Shown piece by piece: positions 1-11,000 of a DNA stretch of 20,996 bases (positions are counted from its first letter, which is position 1; every line of letters begins with the position of its first letter). Origin of the DNA: Perkinsus chesapeaki (taxonomy: Eukaryota > Perkinsozoa > Perkinsida > Perkinsidae); the NCBI GenBank assembly GCA_013115145.1, contig JAAPAO010000143.1, forward strand, positions 1 through 20,996. The letters are read 5' to 3'. The translations under genes and the position numbers were made by a program. Under the pieces are notes generated by a model. That model searched no databases. It had not been told where the DNA came from and worked only from the letters and a program-made list of their open reading frames with translations.

Positions 1-316
1 TGTCGTTTGTAGAGAGTGACCCGTCGAGGTGTTTGGTGCTGGCGAGCCCCCTCGTTGGTGCTGGTGAGCCCTCCACGCACTGTTGGGCACAACTTCGTCC
101 CGTAACATCGGCGCGTTCTTTTAATTTTTTCGGTGTCACGTCTGCCATTTTCTGCAGAAGTTCTGAAGAGCAGCTTAGCAACATTACCCTTTCACCCTGG
201 TTTAAACCAAATAAGCAATAATAATATTATTGTACCCTACCGGGCTGGGGTAAAAGTAGTCCTGCTCGCTAGCCTACAGTTCTTATTAGGTCGGCAACCT
301 TATTATTTTTGCCATT
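1..316. other. 5' flank of the channel gene
   Basis: I recognise no gene here. Open frames at 33-221 and 133-336 resemble nothing I know and have no supporting context. Pyrimidine-rich stretches ending in AG occur near 120-158 and 281, so a 5' untranslated exon, or a trans-splice acceptor if the organism uses a spliced leader, could lie here. That is inference only. A short imperfect duplication lies at 33-71. Confidence 0.4.
33..71. repeat. Short direct duplication, two 17-base copies
   Basis: The 17-base sequence TTGGTGCTGGYGAGCCC occurs at 33-49 and again at 55-71, with one C/T difference and a 22-base period. It is visible by eye. No function is implied. Confidence 0.6.
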
Positions 317-2097
317 ATGACCGTTACACCAAATGACACTCTATCAAATATAGAGGATGTCACTAAGACGCCAGATGTGAGCTTTACTGCCGCGACTAGT
401 GCCACAAGTGTCATTAACAAAGACGAGGAGCGGTATGATGATGACGTCGGATCAGAATCGGCTTCGGTTCAAAATTTAGTAATATAAAATTCTCTTATAG
501 TATCTTTTATAGTGCGCACCAGGTAACCTTTGTTAACAGTACTAGTTCAATTGATGATAAAACAACAGCCACAACACCATCAAATGCAAGGAGGAAGCCT
601 TTACCGTTGGCACCTATTTTTGATGACTCGGGATCATTCACACTAGGGGAAATGCTAGAGCCAGATACCAAGGTGATAGGGGTGGTGACACGCTGCCTGG
701 GGATGATATGACGTATTTGCTTGGTTATCGAACATAGTAATATTCGGGACCTCGCGGAGATTTTATCGAATCTGGGTGGAGGGTGGGTATTGACTGGATG
801 AATGGTTCATCTGCTATTTTATAGGGAATATGTTGTATTTTCGCAGTACATATAGATCCTCAGTCGGGCACTAAACGAAGTAGTAGGGATAGGAACTGAT
901 TGCACTTCCTTTAGGCTGGCGGCAGACATCCTCTCCGTGTTGGAGATAGGTTCTTCGTATGTGGTGAAGGAAGTATCTTTGCTCCTCAAGGTGGTAGTGT
1001 ATTAGCTGATACGATAGAAGAATGGCCATTATCTGATGGTCTGGCTCAGAAGGGTGTTGATTGGAGTGTCTGTGAATGGGAGGTAATAACAATATTAAAT
1101 CACACTTAATGACACTTATTTCTGTAATGATGCTGGCTTCGTTCGCCATGGCCTTTCGACATGTGTCGGTAAAGGTAGCACAAACCTTGCATAGTATTAT
1201 TGACAATAATAATGACAGCTCCACTAACGATGCTTACAGATATTCTTATCCCAAACTTCACCGCTTACTGCTTGGTAGCCATCATCCTCTAAGAGGCATA
1301 AACCGCTCGTTGGGGAAATTTGTGACGCAAATTTTTATGGTTGGGCTTGGTCGACTGATACCTCATGTACGATGGTGCACCAGTTCGTCAGGGATTCTCC
1401 GGAGTTATTATTTCATACCCTATATGCTGAACTCTAACGCTTGTTCGATTAATAATGTGTGTAATGAGTCTGATGAAATGGGGAATCCTATAAACCCTGG
1501 TCTGTTAGGCTCTGTGGTAGTGATTCGATAAGATTGAGTGGTACTGGCTTTAGGTAGCGGCTGTGTCCGATAATCCCCCAATATCACCAGCACAACAATT
1601 GGCATCTAGCCAGCAGTTAACAGATAGATTTGTGCCATCTTGGATGCAAATGCAGGTAATGACAGGTTTCGGAGGCGACACTTGATAGAAGAGCCAGCGG
1701 TTAATGGGGCACGTTTTGGTCGAGAATATATTACGCTTGGACGTGAAACGAGGAGCCAGATTTAATATTTTATCGATCTTATTTGATATCGAATTCAATT
1801 TCGGTCAAAGTTGAATGGAGAAAATATATCTAAAAATAAAACTGCGGAAGATTCATACAGGGTGTGAGTGGAGCAGCAATGTGATGCTAACCTTCTCGTT
1901 TTCTTATATTCCGCATCCCCGTTTTAAATATAAGGAAGTATTCAGTTAAGTAGGATTCAATCTCTCTCAGTGTTGGTGTGCCTGCCTTGCCAACCAATAG
2001 GGCCTTTAGCCCTGAATCAAGGCATGTGGAATTTTGCGATCAGATTTCTTCGAATTTTCTCTCGGGCGGTGCTTTCTCGACTATTAATAGACTGACT
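317..2097 (+). CDS. N-terminal exons of the channel gene, unrecognised domain
   Basis: Candidate exons are 317-432, 540-672, 915-1082, 1279 to about 1434, 1554-1655, 1689-1809, 1861-1944 and 1971-2097. The first ATG (317) opens an acidic, Ser/Thr-rich tail. Exon 540-672 is Ser/Pro-rich and ends in EPDTK. Exon 915-1082 contains RVGDRFFVCGEGSIFAP, faintly like the GD...EG start of IP3R N-terminal beta-trefoils, but the match is too weak to name. Exon 1279 encodes FYGWAWSTDTSCTM and runs into TAA at 1435 without an obvious donor. The 1944/1971 junction does not close in phase. I see no clear signal peptide or membrane helix. It could be a diverged IP3R N-terminal domain, another sensor domain, or in part a separate upstream gene. 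Confidence 0.5.
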
Positions 2098-5000
2098 GTT
2101 ACCCCGGCCAGAACGCCCCATGGTTGTTGATTTGTTTCCTTTAGACTGTCCACCCTCGTCGAGTTGTTGCTGCTCTTGAGAGGAGTAACCCTTCGATGGT
2201 GACTGATAAATATATAGAGCAATTGCTGTTACACGAGTTCGAGGCTGATGCCAGTATCAAGTTCATGGCGGTGGCGTTCGAGCCATACGTGTTTGAGAAT
2301 CGGGCAAGATACTGCAAGCTGGGTGATAGGAGTAAAGCAGAGCAATCAAAGGAACAGGAGGTGGCAGAGGCGGAGTTTTATCAATGGATTCCACCACAAG
2401 GACCGGATTATACACTGGGGGAGCTGTAATATGGTGTGGTGGTAGAGCGCAGGGTATTTATGGGTAAGAGCCTGGTTCGATCCCCGGTGAATGTATTCTT
2501 CGTTGGGCATTATGGATACATTTGCACCGTTATAGGGATTACTAGTGGATTTGACATGTTGGCTAAAATCGTGGAATACAGTTGCAAACGAGGTTATTTG
2601 CGAAGTTGTACTAGGATTTAACTTAATAACTAATTATTGCTATTATCATCACCAACGGTATTAAAGCTTCTTACGTTCTTCCGTTTGTACGGCATCACTT
2701 CCACCTATGCGATTGGGTAGTCTGAGGGGCTTATTTTTATTCCTCTATCATCATTGAGTGTATTTGGGATACTGGGGTTGTTGTTACTGTGAATAGTGTA
2801 GTATACTCATTCGCGAGTGGACTTTTTGCTCTACAGGGAAAGCATTGCATCCGCTCAATGCTTATATCGACCAGCACTGTTCGGTCGTATGTCAGTTACG
2901 TTGAAGCCAAACGTCAGGGCCGAGGGGTGTGGAACAGTTACAGCGACGAAGGGGATTTTCTGAGCTATGCTGTGCCATTTTATTGGAGAAATGCCTTTGC
3001 AGGTGTGGTGACTTTGGATACTCAATTGAAGGTAATAATGACAGGAATAATAGCGAAGAGTGATTGGGTAGGCGGCAGAGATGAAGTCAAGTGAAAGGAG
3101 CGCTAGGATATCCAGGAAGACAGACGATGATGGATGCACAAATAGTCAAATACATTCGACACATCTTACGGCAGCTCAAGCAGACCAGCTGGCAGACTCG
3201 CTGGCCCAGTCGGCTATTAATTTAGCGGCGCATTTAGCGGAGCGAAGCAAACCGTTGGATAGGGAAACGTTGAAGGAGCTTGGTCGGGTGTATTTGGGGA
3301 GAGATCGTAGAGTGTTTGGGATGGGAATCGCCTTTGAGCCGCAGGCATATGATAATAAGGCAGCTTGGATGACCTATGCTTCACATTGTGGAAAGGAGGT
3401 AATTAAGTGGCGCGTGAAGATGGGGATTTGAGTGTAGGTATCAATTAATGGGCGAGTGACTAAAGAAGTTGTAATTGAGGAGTTTGATGGAGTTAAGGGA
3501 TCATTTTATCAAACTAATGAATGGTGATATGGGAGTAGAGGAGGGGTGGATAAGGTGCATATTACTATTCACCAGAACCCTCTTGTCTGTCGGTATTATT
3601 GGTAAAATTAGTCAGTAATATATATAATAATACACAATCTGTGGAGCGTGTCAACGCTGGGATTGGAACAATCGCAGTAGCGCTTTGATTACTTTTGAAA
3701 ATGCTGCCGAAGCGGGAGAAATTAATGTAGTTGATGAGGGAGAGATATCACAAAGTCGATCGTGGTTTTAAATAGTAAACTTGAGAACAGTGTTGATTGG
3801 TATCTTCAAGGTAGATCTAGTTATGGGGGCTCTCTTCGACGGTTTCTCGAACCATAGTCACTCTATCTTGTTTAATATAATCGAGTGTGATGCTGTATTA
3901 TATGGAAATAGGGGATTGGTGAGCGTTTGTCTTTAAGGTACAGATCATCTATACTATCATCTCGATCGCTTTGGACGGCGCCGTATTATAATGCTCATGC
4001 CGGCAAGACCTTCCTTAAGACTTTTGCGGTGCCGTTTAGGCTTCAACCGAGTGCTACTACAGCTAATACCGAGTCGGCAACAACAGGGGGAGCGGCGGGA
4101 AGGTAGTAGGGAGGGGGTATGGTGGTGTGATATGGGGGAATTACGGTATGAGATGATACTGACAATTGAATGTTAGCTTGACAATAGAAGTAAAAATTAT
4201 ATTACTATCAGCTAGCTTATAGTGTATTAGTCATCATCACATTAGGAGTAGTATATGATGGTAATGCGTCATTACTGGGACCTTAAATTAGAGCCCTGGT
4301 AATGATCATAAACACCACTACTATTGATGTGGACACCGCATACTTGATCACACTTATTTCTGTGGCAGGAGGCTGCGGAGTAGCTGCTTCTGAATTCTGG
4401 CGAAATTGTGAGCTTGTTTCCTTCAGTAGGATAGTCTAAAGCATGAAATGATACTGATAGGTGTGCATAAGTTCTATACAAATAATTAATTTTCTGCTCA
4501 TTATATAGTGTTTACCTGTACTTGAGGTGACCTAAGGTTGCAGCATCACTGCCGAGTCTGACTAGCTTAGCAGTACTAGTGTTACTGTCACTGTACCTTC
4601 CGACTTGGTGTCCCTTCCTTTAGTTTATCTGGTGTGGTTCGTCTGGACGTTGAGTATTCTGATGCGTTACATTCATTTTTTTATTACGAATCAGCAACGG
4701 GAGGGGCGGCAGCTGAGGAGCAAAGTGGCACCATTTGCTCAACCTGCGGCCATGATACTAGGTGGGTTCGGTCTGCTTCGCTCCGCTAAGGAAAATGGCA
4801 TTTTTGGTTAGTATTGCCTACTACCAGCATCCTGTATCGGCGACTAGGATATGCATTAGATGCCACTCGCTGGGGCTTTATAGTGGAGCGGAAAAACTGC
4901 ATTATCGATATGTGGATGACGCGAGGTCAGATGCTGCCGGGTCATCGATTTCGGAGGGCAGTGAAGAGTCGGTGGAAGGGGGGCCTGAGGGGGATGAAGA

Positions 5001-8000
5001 AGGCGCTTTGGAGTTCGTAGAGGCCTGTGATAAATATAGGCTATGTGTTAGTCGATATAGGAAAGAAGGGGAGGAGCTGGAGATGGGAAGATGCGCGCAG
5101 TTCAGGCATGTCGCTACGGGAAAATTATTGTGTGTAGATGTCTCTGTGAGTAACGGAGAGCACGGTATATACCAACATTGTCTGGAGGCGACGGATTGCT
5201 ATACGCAGGGCAGCCCGGGGACATGGTTCAGAGTGCTGCAAGCTGAGCAGAGCGATTGGGACGAGCTGGCCCGGCATAAGATGGCGAAGGAGGCGGCGCA
5301 GACGGCACGTTTGACGCCGAAACGGTTCGAACATTCGGTGTCTCAGGATGATGATAATGAAGGCGGCTTTAATGATAGTGAGGAGAATCATAGGCTTTGT
5401 AATTGGGCGATTGTACGGAAGCAAATGACGGACTCGGGGCTGCTGAAGGCTGGTAAGGATTATGCCAAGAATTCTGGGGGACGGTCGGCGGCGGTGAGGG
5501 TTGGGGGGAACAGGAACGAGAGAGCAGGAGCGGTGGTGATAGAATCGATGTCCTGGGGGGCGCGATGTGGTCCGATATTTGCTAGGAAGATAAGGAGTTA
5601 CCGGGAGACTGATACTAAAAGTGATCCGGGCAGGATTTGGGAAAGAGCTGTTAAGGAGGCGGTTTGGAGGGTCGATAATTTCACTGATGATTCTGAGGTT
5701 TTGGTGCAGTTTAGGAATTTACTGCAACCGTGGGAGGAGGCAAGGGTAGGCGATGGGAGGGACATCTTGGTTCGGTCCGTAATCGTATACTTCCATACTT
5801 GATAAAAAGCGATTATCCAATTGGATAAAACTTCTGAGTTGGAGCAGCTCCCAATTTTGTAAAATATTATTATATCATTTTACACCTCTCTACGTTATAC
5901 AGTATTAACATTGGTAAAATGGTTCTGTATTATTTGTGTTATAGCTTTCTATTATTATATACTCGTCTCCTCTTTTTCATTGTAGATGTATATATTTTTC
6001 AGGCCCCTATAGGGCTATTGGTGAGAGCGTCGGTGGATATGGGTGCATTGAGTGCTATACTGAAGCATCAGGGAAGCTCTAGTAAAGGGAAGTAAGCTGG
6101 GTGGTGTTAGCGGGCTAACAGCAATAGTGGCTTTCTGTGATTCCTTCCGTCTCGGAAGAAGGGTATTGAAGCATGAAAATTTGGTATGATGTATTATTAT
6201 TTTTATAAAGCCTTTCCAGATGTCTGCCATTCTGAAGTGGTTCTATCATTATTACCTTTGGCAGTTTGATAATTGTTATAACTGTTATATACGTATACGT
6301 TTGGGTATCAGTGTGCAGCAACAACGCTGCTCTACCACAGCCCAGCTCCTCCTGTAGTCTTCCAAGTTGAATCTCATAGTACAAGATGATATAGTGCATC
6401 ACTTCCTTCTTCTTCTCCGCAGGCTCCTGGCATGCCTTATCCCCTCGCTGCATTCTGACACTGTTAACGCCATATCGATCAAGCTATGGCAAGTCTTGCC
6501 GGGCTCGATTGATGCCGTGGCGGCGGTGTGTGCTCGGAGATGCTTCAATATATCACAGGCCCAGGTAGGTATCTTATCGCACTGTGAAGATTTTGAAGAT
6601 ATCTCAGATGGAAAGGCTAGTAGAGGTCACATTCAACACTGAGGAGAACTCGCTCTTGATGAAGGGGGCCACGGCGATCAGTAACGTGTGCCGTAGATCG
6701 AGACGAGCCCAAAGGATGGCTGTGGATAATATCTGCAGCAATCATCTATTCTTGGATAAGCTCAGAAGTGGCATTGAAGGTGTGGAGGGGCTTTGCTGAA
6801 TTGCTGTAGAAGCTAAAGATAAATATTGTTGAAAATACTGAGCGTTGTGATGTGAAATTGTAAAAACGAGTATCAGAATATGAACGGCGAAGATGAAATC
6901 TCAATCGATCAACTTCGAACAGAATTTTTGGAATTGAAGAGAATAATACTTGTACAAAACGGTGATAGTTTGGGGTTAGTGCCGCGGCGGTTCATATTGA
7001 CAGTCAATAATCGACTGGCGATCCTCATGGACAGGAGGCAGAGCTTGTTAGTCGAATTAATAGAGAGATCTTGCGATCTTGCTCTCACTTGCATTTCCTC
7101 AGGAGAACTAGGAGCGACATCGCTATTGCAAGCCCAAGTGTTAGTAGGAGATCTCGCGGAGCACAATCCAGAAACGTCGACGCATCTGATGGGTGTATTG
7201 GATTTGGAACTGTCATCGCTTCTACAGGAGTTACATAGGGCCATGCAGAGCTGCTTTTTGAGCCGGGCGGAGGCCGCTGGGGCGTGTGTGGCGGTGAGCG
7301 GGATTCCCAGGATGATTTTAACGCTTTTCGTGGATGTCTGTGAGGTGGGGTGGAGTCGGAAGGAATTGGCATCGACGACGTATGTGGTCGATAAGGATCG
7401 AGCGATGGAGCAGTATGCTAGTGGGACGATAGGATTAACATGGAAGAGGAAAGGAGTGGATAGAACGGTTGAAAATATGCAGATTGATACCACTGACGGA
7501 CGGAAAAGGCTATTAGATCTGTTGTTGGGATTCGTACATAGGGCGGTTTATCAGCCAGAGGTCAACGACGCTCTTTATGCAGCTTTGGAGCTGATTCATG
7601 CTGTCACTGTTAATGATATGTATAATGATGCTGGTGACAGGCTGGCTACTGTAAGGGAGCTTATTCATGTTGCCAGTACTGAGCAGTTTATTACTGGAAG
7701 TGAAGAAGTGGTTCAGAGGAGGGTGGTGAGTGGTAGAAGGTGCAAAGTTGAGGCGCTGAATGTGCTGCATTCGATTAAGGATCTGCAGCTTCACGAGAGA
7801 GTGCTGATGGTTGTGGCTGGCCAGGGCGCGGAATCGATTGGAGATGCGTTGATGGAGCCAGGGTTGAATTTGATAGAAAAAAGCTTCAAAGCGCTCCATA
7901 GGACGACCGACCCGAGCCTCGAGGAGAGCCTGGCGAGTATGTTGTTGAGACTGCATGTCACTCATACGGAGCTGAAGAGGTCACTGCTGAGGGTGCACTA

Positions 8001-11000
8001 TGTGGAGACGGGGCAAATGGATTTGCTGAGTGATGCTCAAAAATGGACTATTGAATTGGCGAGGATCTTGGACGAACCAGAGATAGATGTATTGGCAGCG
8101 GCGAGGGCGTCGGGGCAGTTGAGAGCTAGTTTGGTACCGGATGGACAGTATGGACTGACGAAGTAAGGGAGGAGGGGGCATGAACTTGGCAAGCTATAGC
8201 TATTATTAATAATGATTCTAATAGTCATTTTTATTATTAATAATGATTCCGATATTCATCCGCATTCATACTTTGTGCTCAAATTAACTCCTCTCATTAA
8301 TCCCTATAAAATCATATTATTGGATATATTTTGCATAATTTATCTGAATGTCTACAGGTCTACCGATCTCTACGTTGCCCTTGGAGTCCACGAGCGTCTG
8401 CTTCAACTGCTGAAGGTCCCATACCTGGGAATAGCGGTCTGGGAGAACTGTTATTCGACACTTACAACTATGGCACATGCTACCAGTTATCGTACTGTCA
8501 TCAGAAGGTTGGCCAGAGAGTTCCCGTTGTATCTCAAGCACGCTGAGGAGGACATAAGAGGAGCCAATAGGCTTTGTATTGAACTGCTGTGTGCTAATAA
8601 GGAGTTGGCGGCAGAATGGTAGGCGATGGGGAAATGCAGGAAAATTGCAGGAAAAAATCAGGTACGAGCAATATGTAAGCTCGTCGTTGAGGATACTGTC
8701 TAAGCGGCCGATGGCGGTGGAGATACAGGCATTGAGGACGCTATTGGAATGCCTGGATGCATCCTTGGTTGATAGCGGCATTCGATTGACGATCGCTAGA
8801 AGCCTTTGCGAGATGCCTAATGTTCTTGGGGATCTCTATGGGGCTATATCTAGAGGTAAAGTTGGCGGAAGTATGGTATAATTAATTTGTTGTCGGTAGC
8901 ATTGATTTTTGCTTGTGGCTATGTATGTGCGGAGGAAAGGAAATTTGGCGGAACTCCGGTTATTCTGCGCGAACGACAGTCGGCGAGGAAGTTGTAGAAG
9001 TAGATAAATGTAGCAGTGATGTTTATTACGAACAACTATAGTATCGAACAAATAGATAATGTAATAGGATTTCAGTAAAATATGTAATTAGAAATATATA
9101 CCAACGGTAGTACGCTATACCGACGGGTGAAACAAGATGGAAAAGTGTAGACGCTCTTAGACTTGGATCGAACAGCTCGTTCCTTTTCTATTGAATCTTC
9201 TATACAGATGAAGAAAAACTGCCAATATTCGTCCGCACTGTAATTTTGTAGGATATTTTTGATGTTAGAATGATGTCAGGTAGCCCAGAAGCGATGCACA
9301 GTCTGGTTAACCAACTGAACACTGGAAATCCTCGCTACTATGTGGAGCTGCTTGACTTGTTGAGAGTGTGTGCTACTGATGATGCCGAGGCAGTTGTGGT
9401 GACTGATTCTAATGATGTTACACAAACAACTGTAGAGACTAGGAGGAAGGATGGAAGGGTAAGTGTCAGAACGTTATAGATTAAAGGAGATGATTTCGAT
9501 TAGTAATTACTGTTATATATTGAATGTTTTCCTTCTTTTTTTTCACGGGCAGCAGACAGAAGCCAGTATAGGAGTATAGCTGTGGCGGGCTCAGTCCCTC
9601 GTAAAAGGCGGGGCGAAAGGCCCTATGAAGTGTAGAGGTGAAATTATGCCCCATAAAGACAATTATGCCCATATGAAATAGTAGGAAACAGTTTTACTAA
9701 ATACATTATATATAAGTTTGCCTTTGGAGTGCCAGTGTGTGGTGAGCTGAGATAGATGTACACAACAGTACAGGCCTCTGGTGGTGAATATTACAGTACA
9801 TGGGGTCCCGCGAGAAATGTGCTCCCTTGTGAGCTTAGCAGCTTACTTGTTAACTATATTATGTTTGCTAAGCTCTTTGCTACTTGCTGTGACATTCTTT
9901 ATCGGATTTGATCTTCTCAGAATAATCTCGTTAACATCTTGCCTTACACATTTCCTTCAGGCCTCGGCGCTGCTAGGGAGGGTTCTGCCAGTGGACAATA
10001 TGGTTAAACTGTTGCTGTCATGTCACAGAGTTGGAGTGAAGGCGGCTTTATTGGACTTTATAAGGTAACCTTCATCCTTGGGGACATCGATTATAAAATA
10101 CGGCGGCTATGTTACCTATAATGGTGTATTTAGGAGATAGTTTATTATGATAAAACAGTATGAAAGTAGATTATTAAATGATAAAATTGAATTAATAGCA
10201 CTCGAATGCGTTAGTAATAATACTACTTAAGCATGCAAAGGAAAGTAGTTGCACCCAGACAGGTAAGTACTCATGTCACTGTCGGGCAGTCTGGGAAACA
10301 TGTCAGGCAGGATGGAAGCAAGTATCCACTGCGTGTTCGACGCCGAACTCCGCACTGGTTGGCCACTATCTGCTTGTACAAGAAAAGTCGTCACTGTTAC
10401 AAAGCTACGGAGCTTAAGCGCCATCGGTTAGCACTCATGCGCCTAACACGTCACCTCCGTGTATTCATTAATCATAGTTGTATTAATATTATATAATGAT
10501 GTTGGAAATAAAGTATACTGATAGGATTCTTCTCTTTGAGTTTATTGTTTCCCATTCAGATTGGTCCACACAGCCGAGGCTGTCCTGGCCCTCCCCGCTG
10601 AGGTGATTGCCGAAATAATGTCGGATTTCACCGCTACCATCAACGACTGTCTCGAGGCGTATTGTAAGCAAAAGTCGGTATACGCCAGCGGTGGGGCAGC
10701 TAAGGAAGGATCTGGTGAGTATGGGGAGGATCGAGAGGATGATTTCGCAGAATCATTAAGAGGATATCTTAATGGCACAAAGATTCTCACGGCAAATACT
10801 TCGTCTTTTCATTGCTCGGAAAGATTCTTCTCGCACCCGAAAGAAAAGATTCTTTTCGTAACAGCGCCCCTCACCTCTCTGTACGGTGTTTGCCTTAACA
10901 AATCTAGTAAATCCCAACTTTAGTAATTTTTTTCTTGACTTGTCCCTTTTCAGATGCTCAGCAAGGTCTCGATGATGGTCGAGCCTCCACGGTTCTATCA

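Noticed and set aside
2432-2498. Functional tRNA gene
   Set aside because: The B-box is good, but the acceptor and anticodon stems do not pair in this copy or in the other two.
3519-3560. In-frame TGA in the Cache motif NEW*YG as recoding or selenocysteine
   Set aside because: A GT donor overlaps the site (TG|GTGATATG), and splicing to 3938 restores E-W-Y-R exactly.
3790-3860. VDWYLQGR-like fragment as a third Cache remnant
   Set aside because: It is short, stops soon after, has no phase-compatible splice sites, and lies in an intron.
4762-5802. Separate channel gene starting at the ATG at 4762 or 4795
   Set aside because: The upstream Cache frame would end at 4789, leaving no intergenic space, and the splice 4761/4848 keeps phase and completes a four-Cys motif.
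6909-7965. Long minus-strand open frames (194 and 150 codons)
   Set aside because: They lie antisense to the long RIH exon 6877-8162, whose + strand frame joins its neighbours in phase. They show no family motif.
9781-9960. Hydrophobic + strand open frame resembling a small membrane protein
   Set aside because: It is the pyrimidine-rich 3' end of an intron read through the TTCAG acceptor into the next exon.
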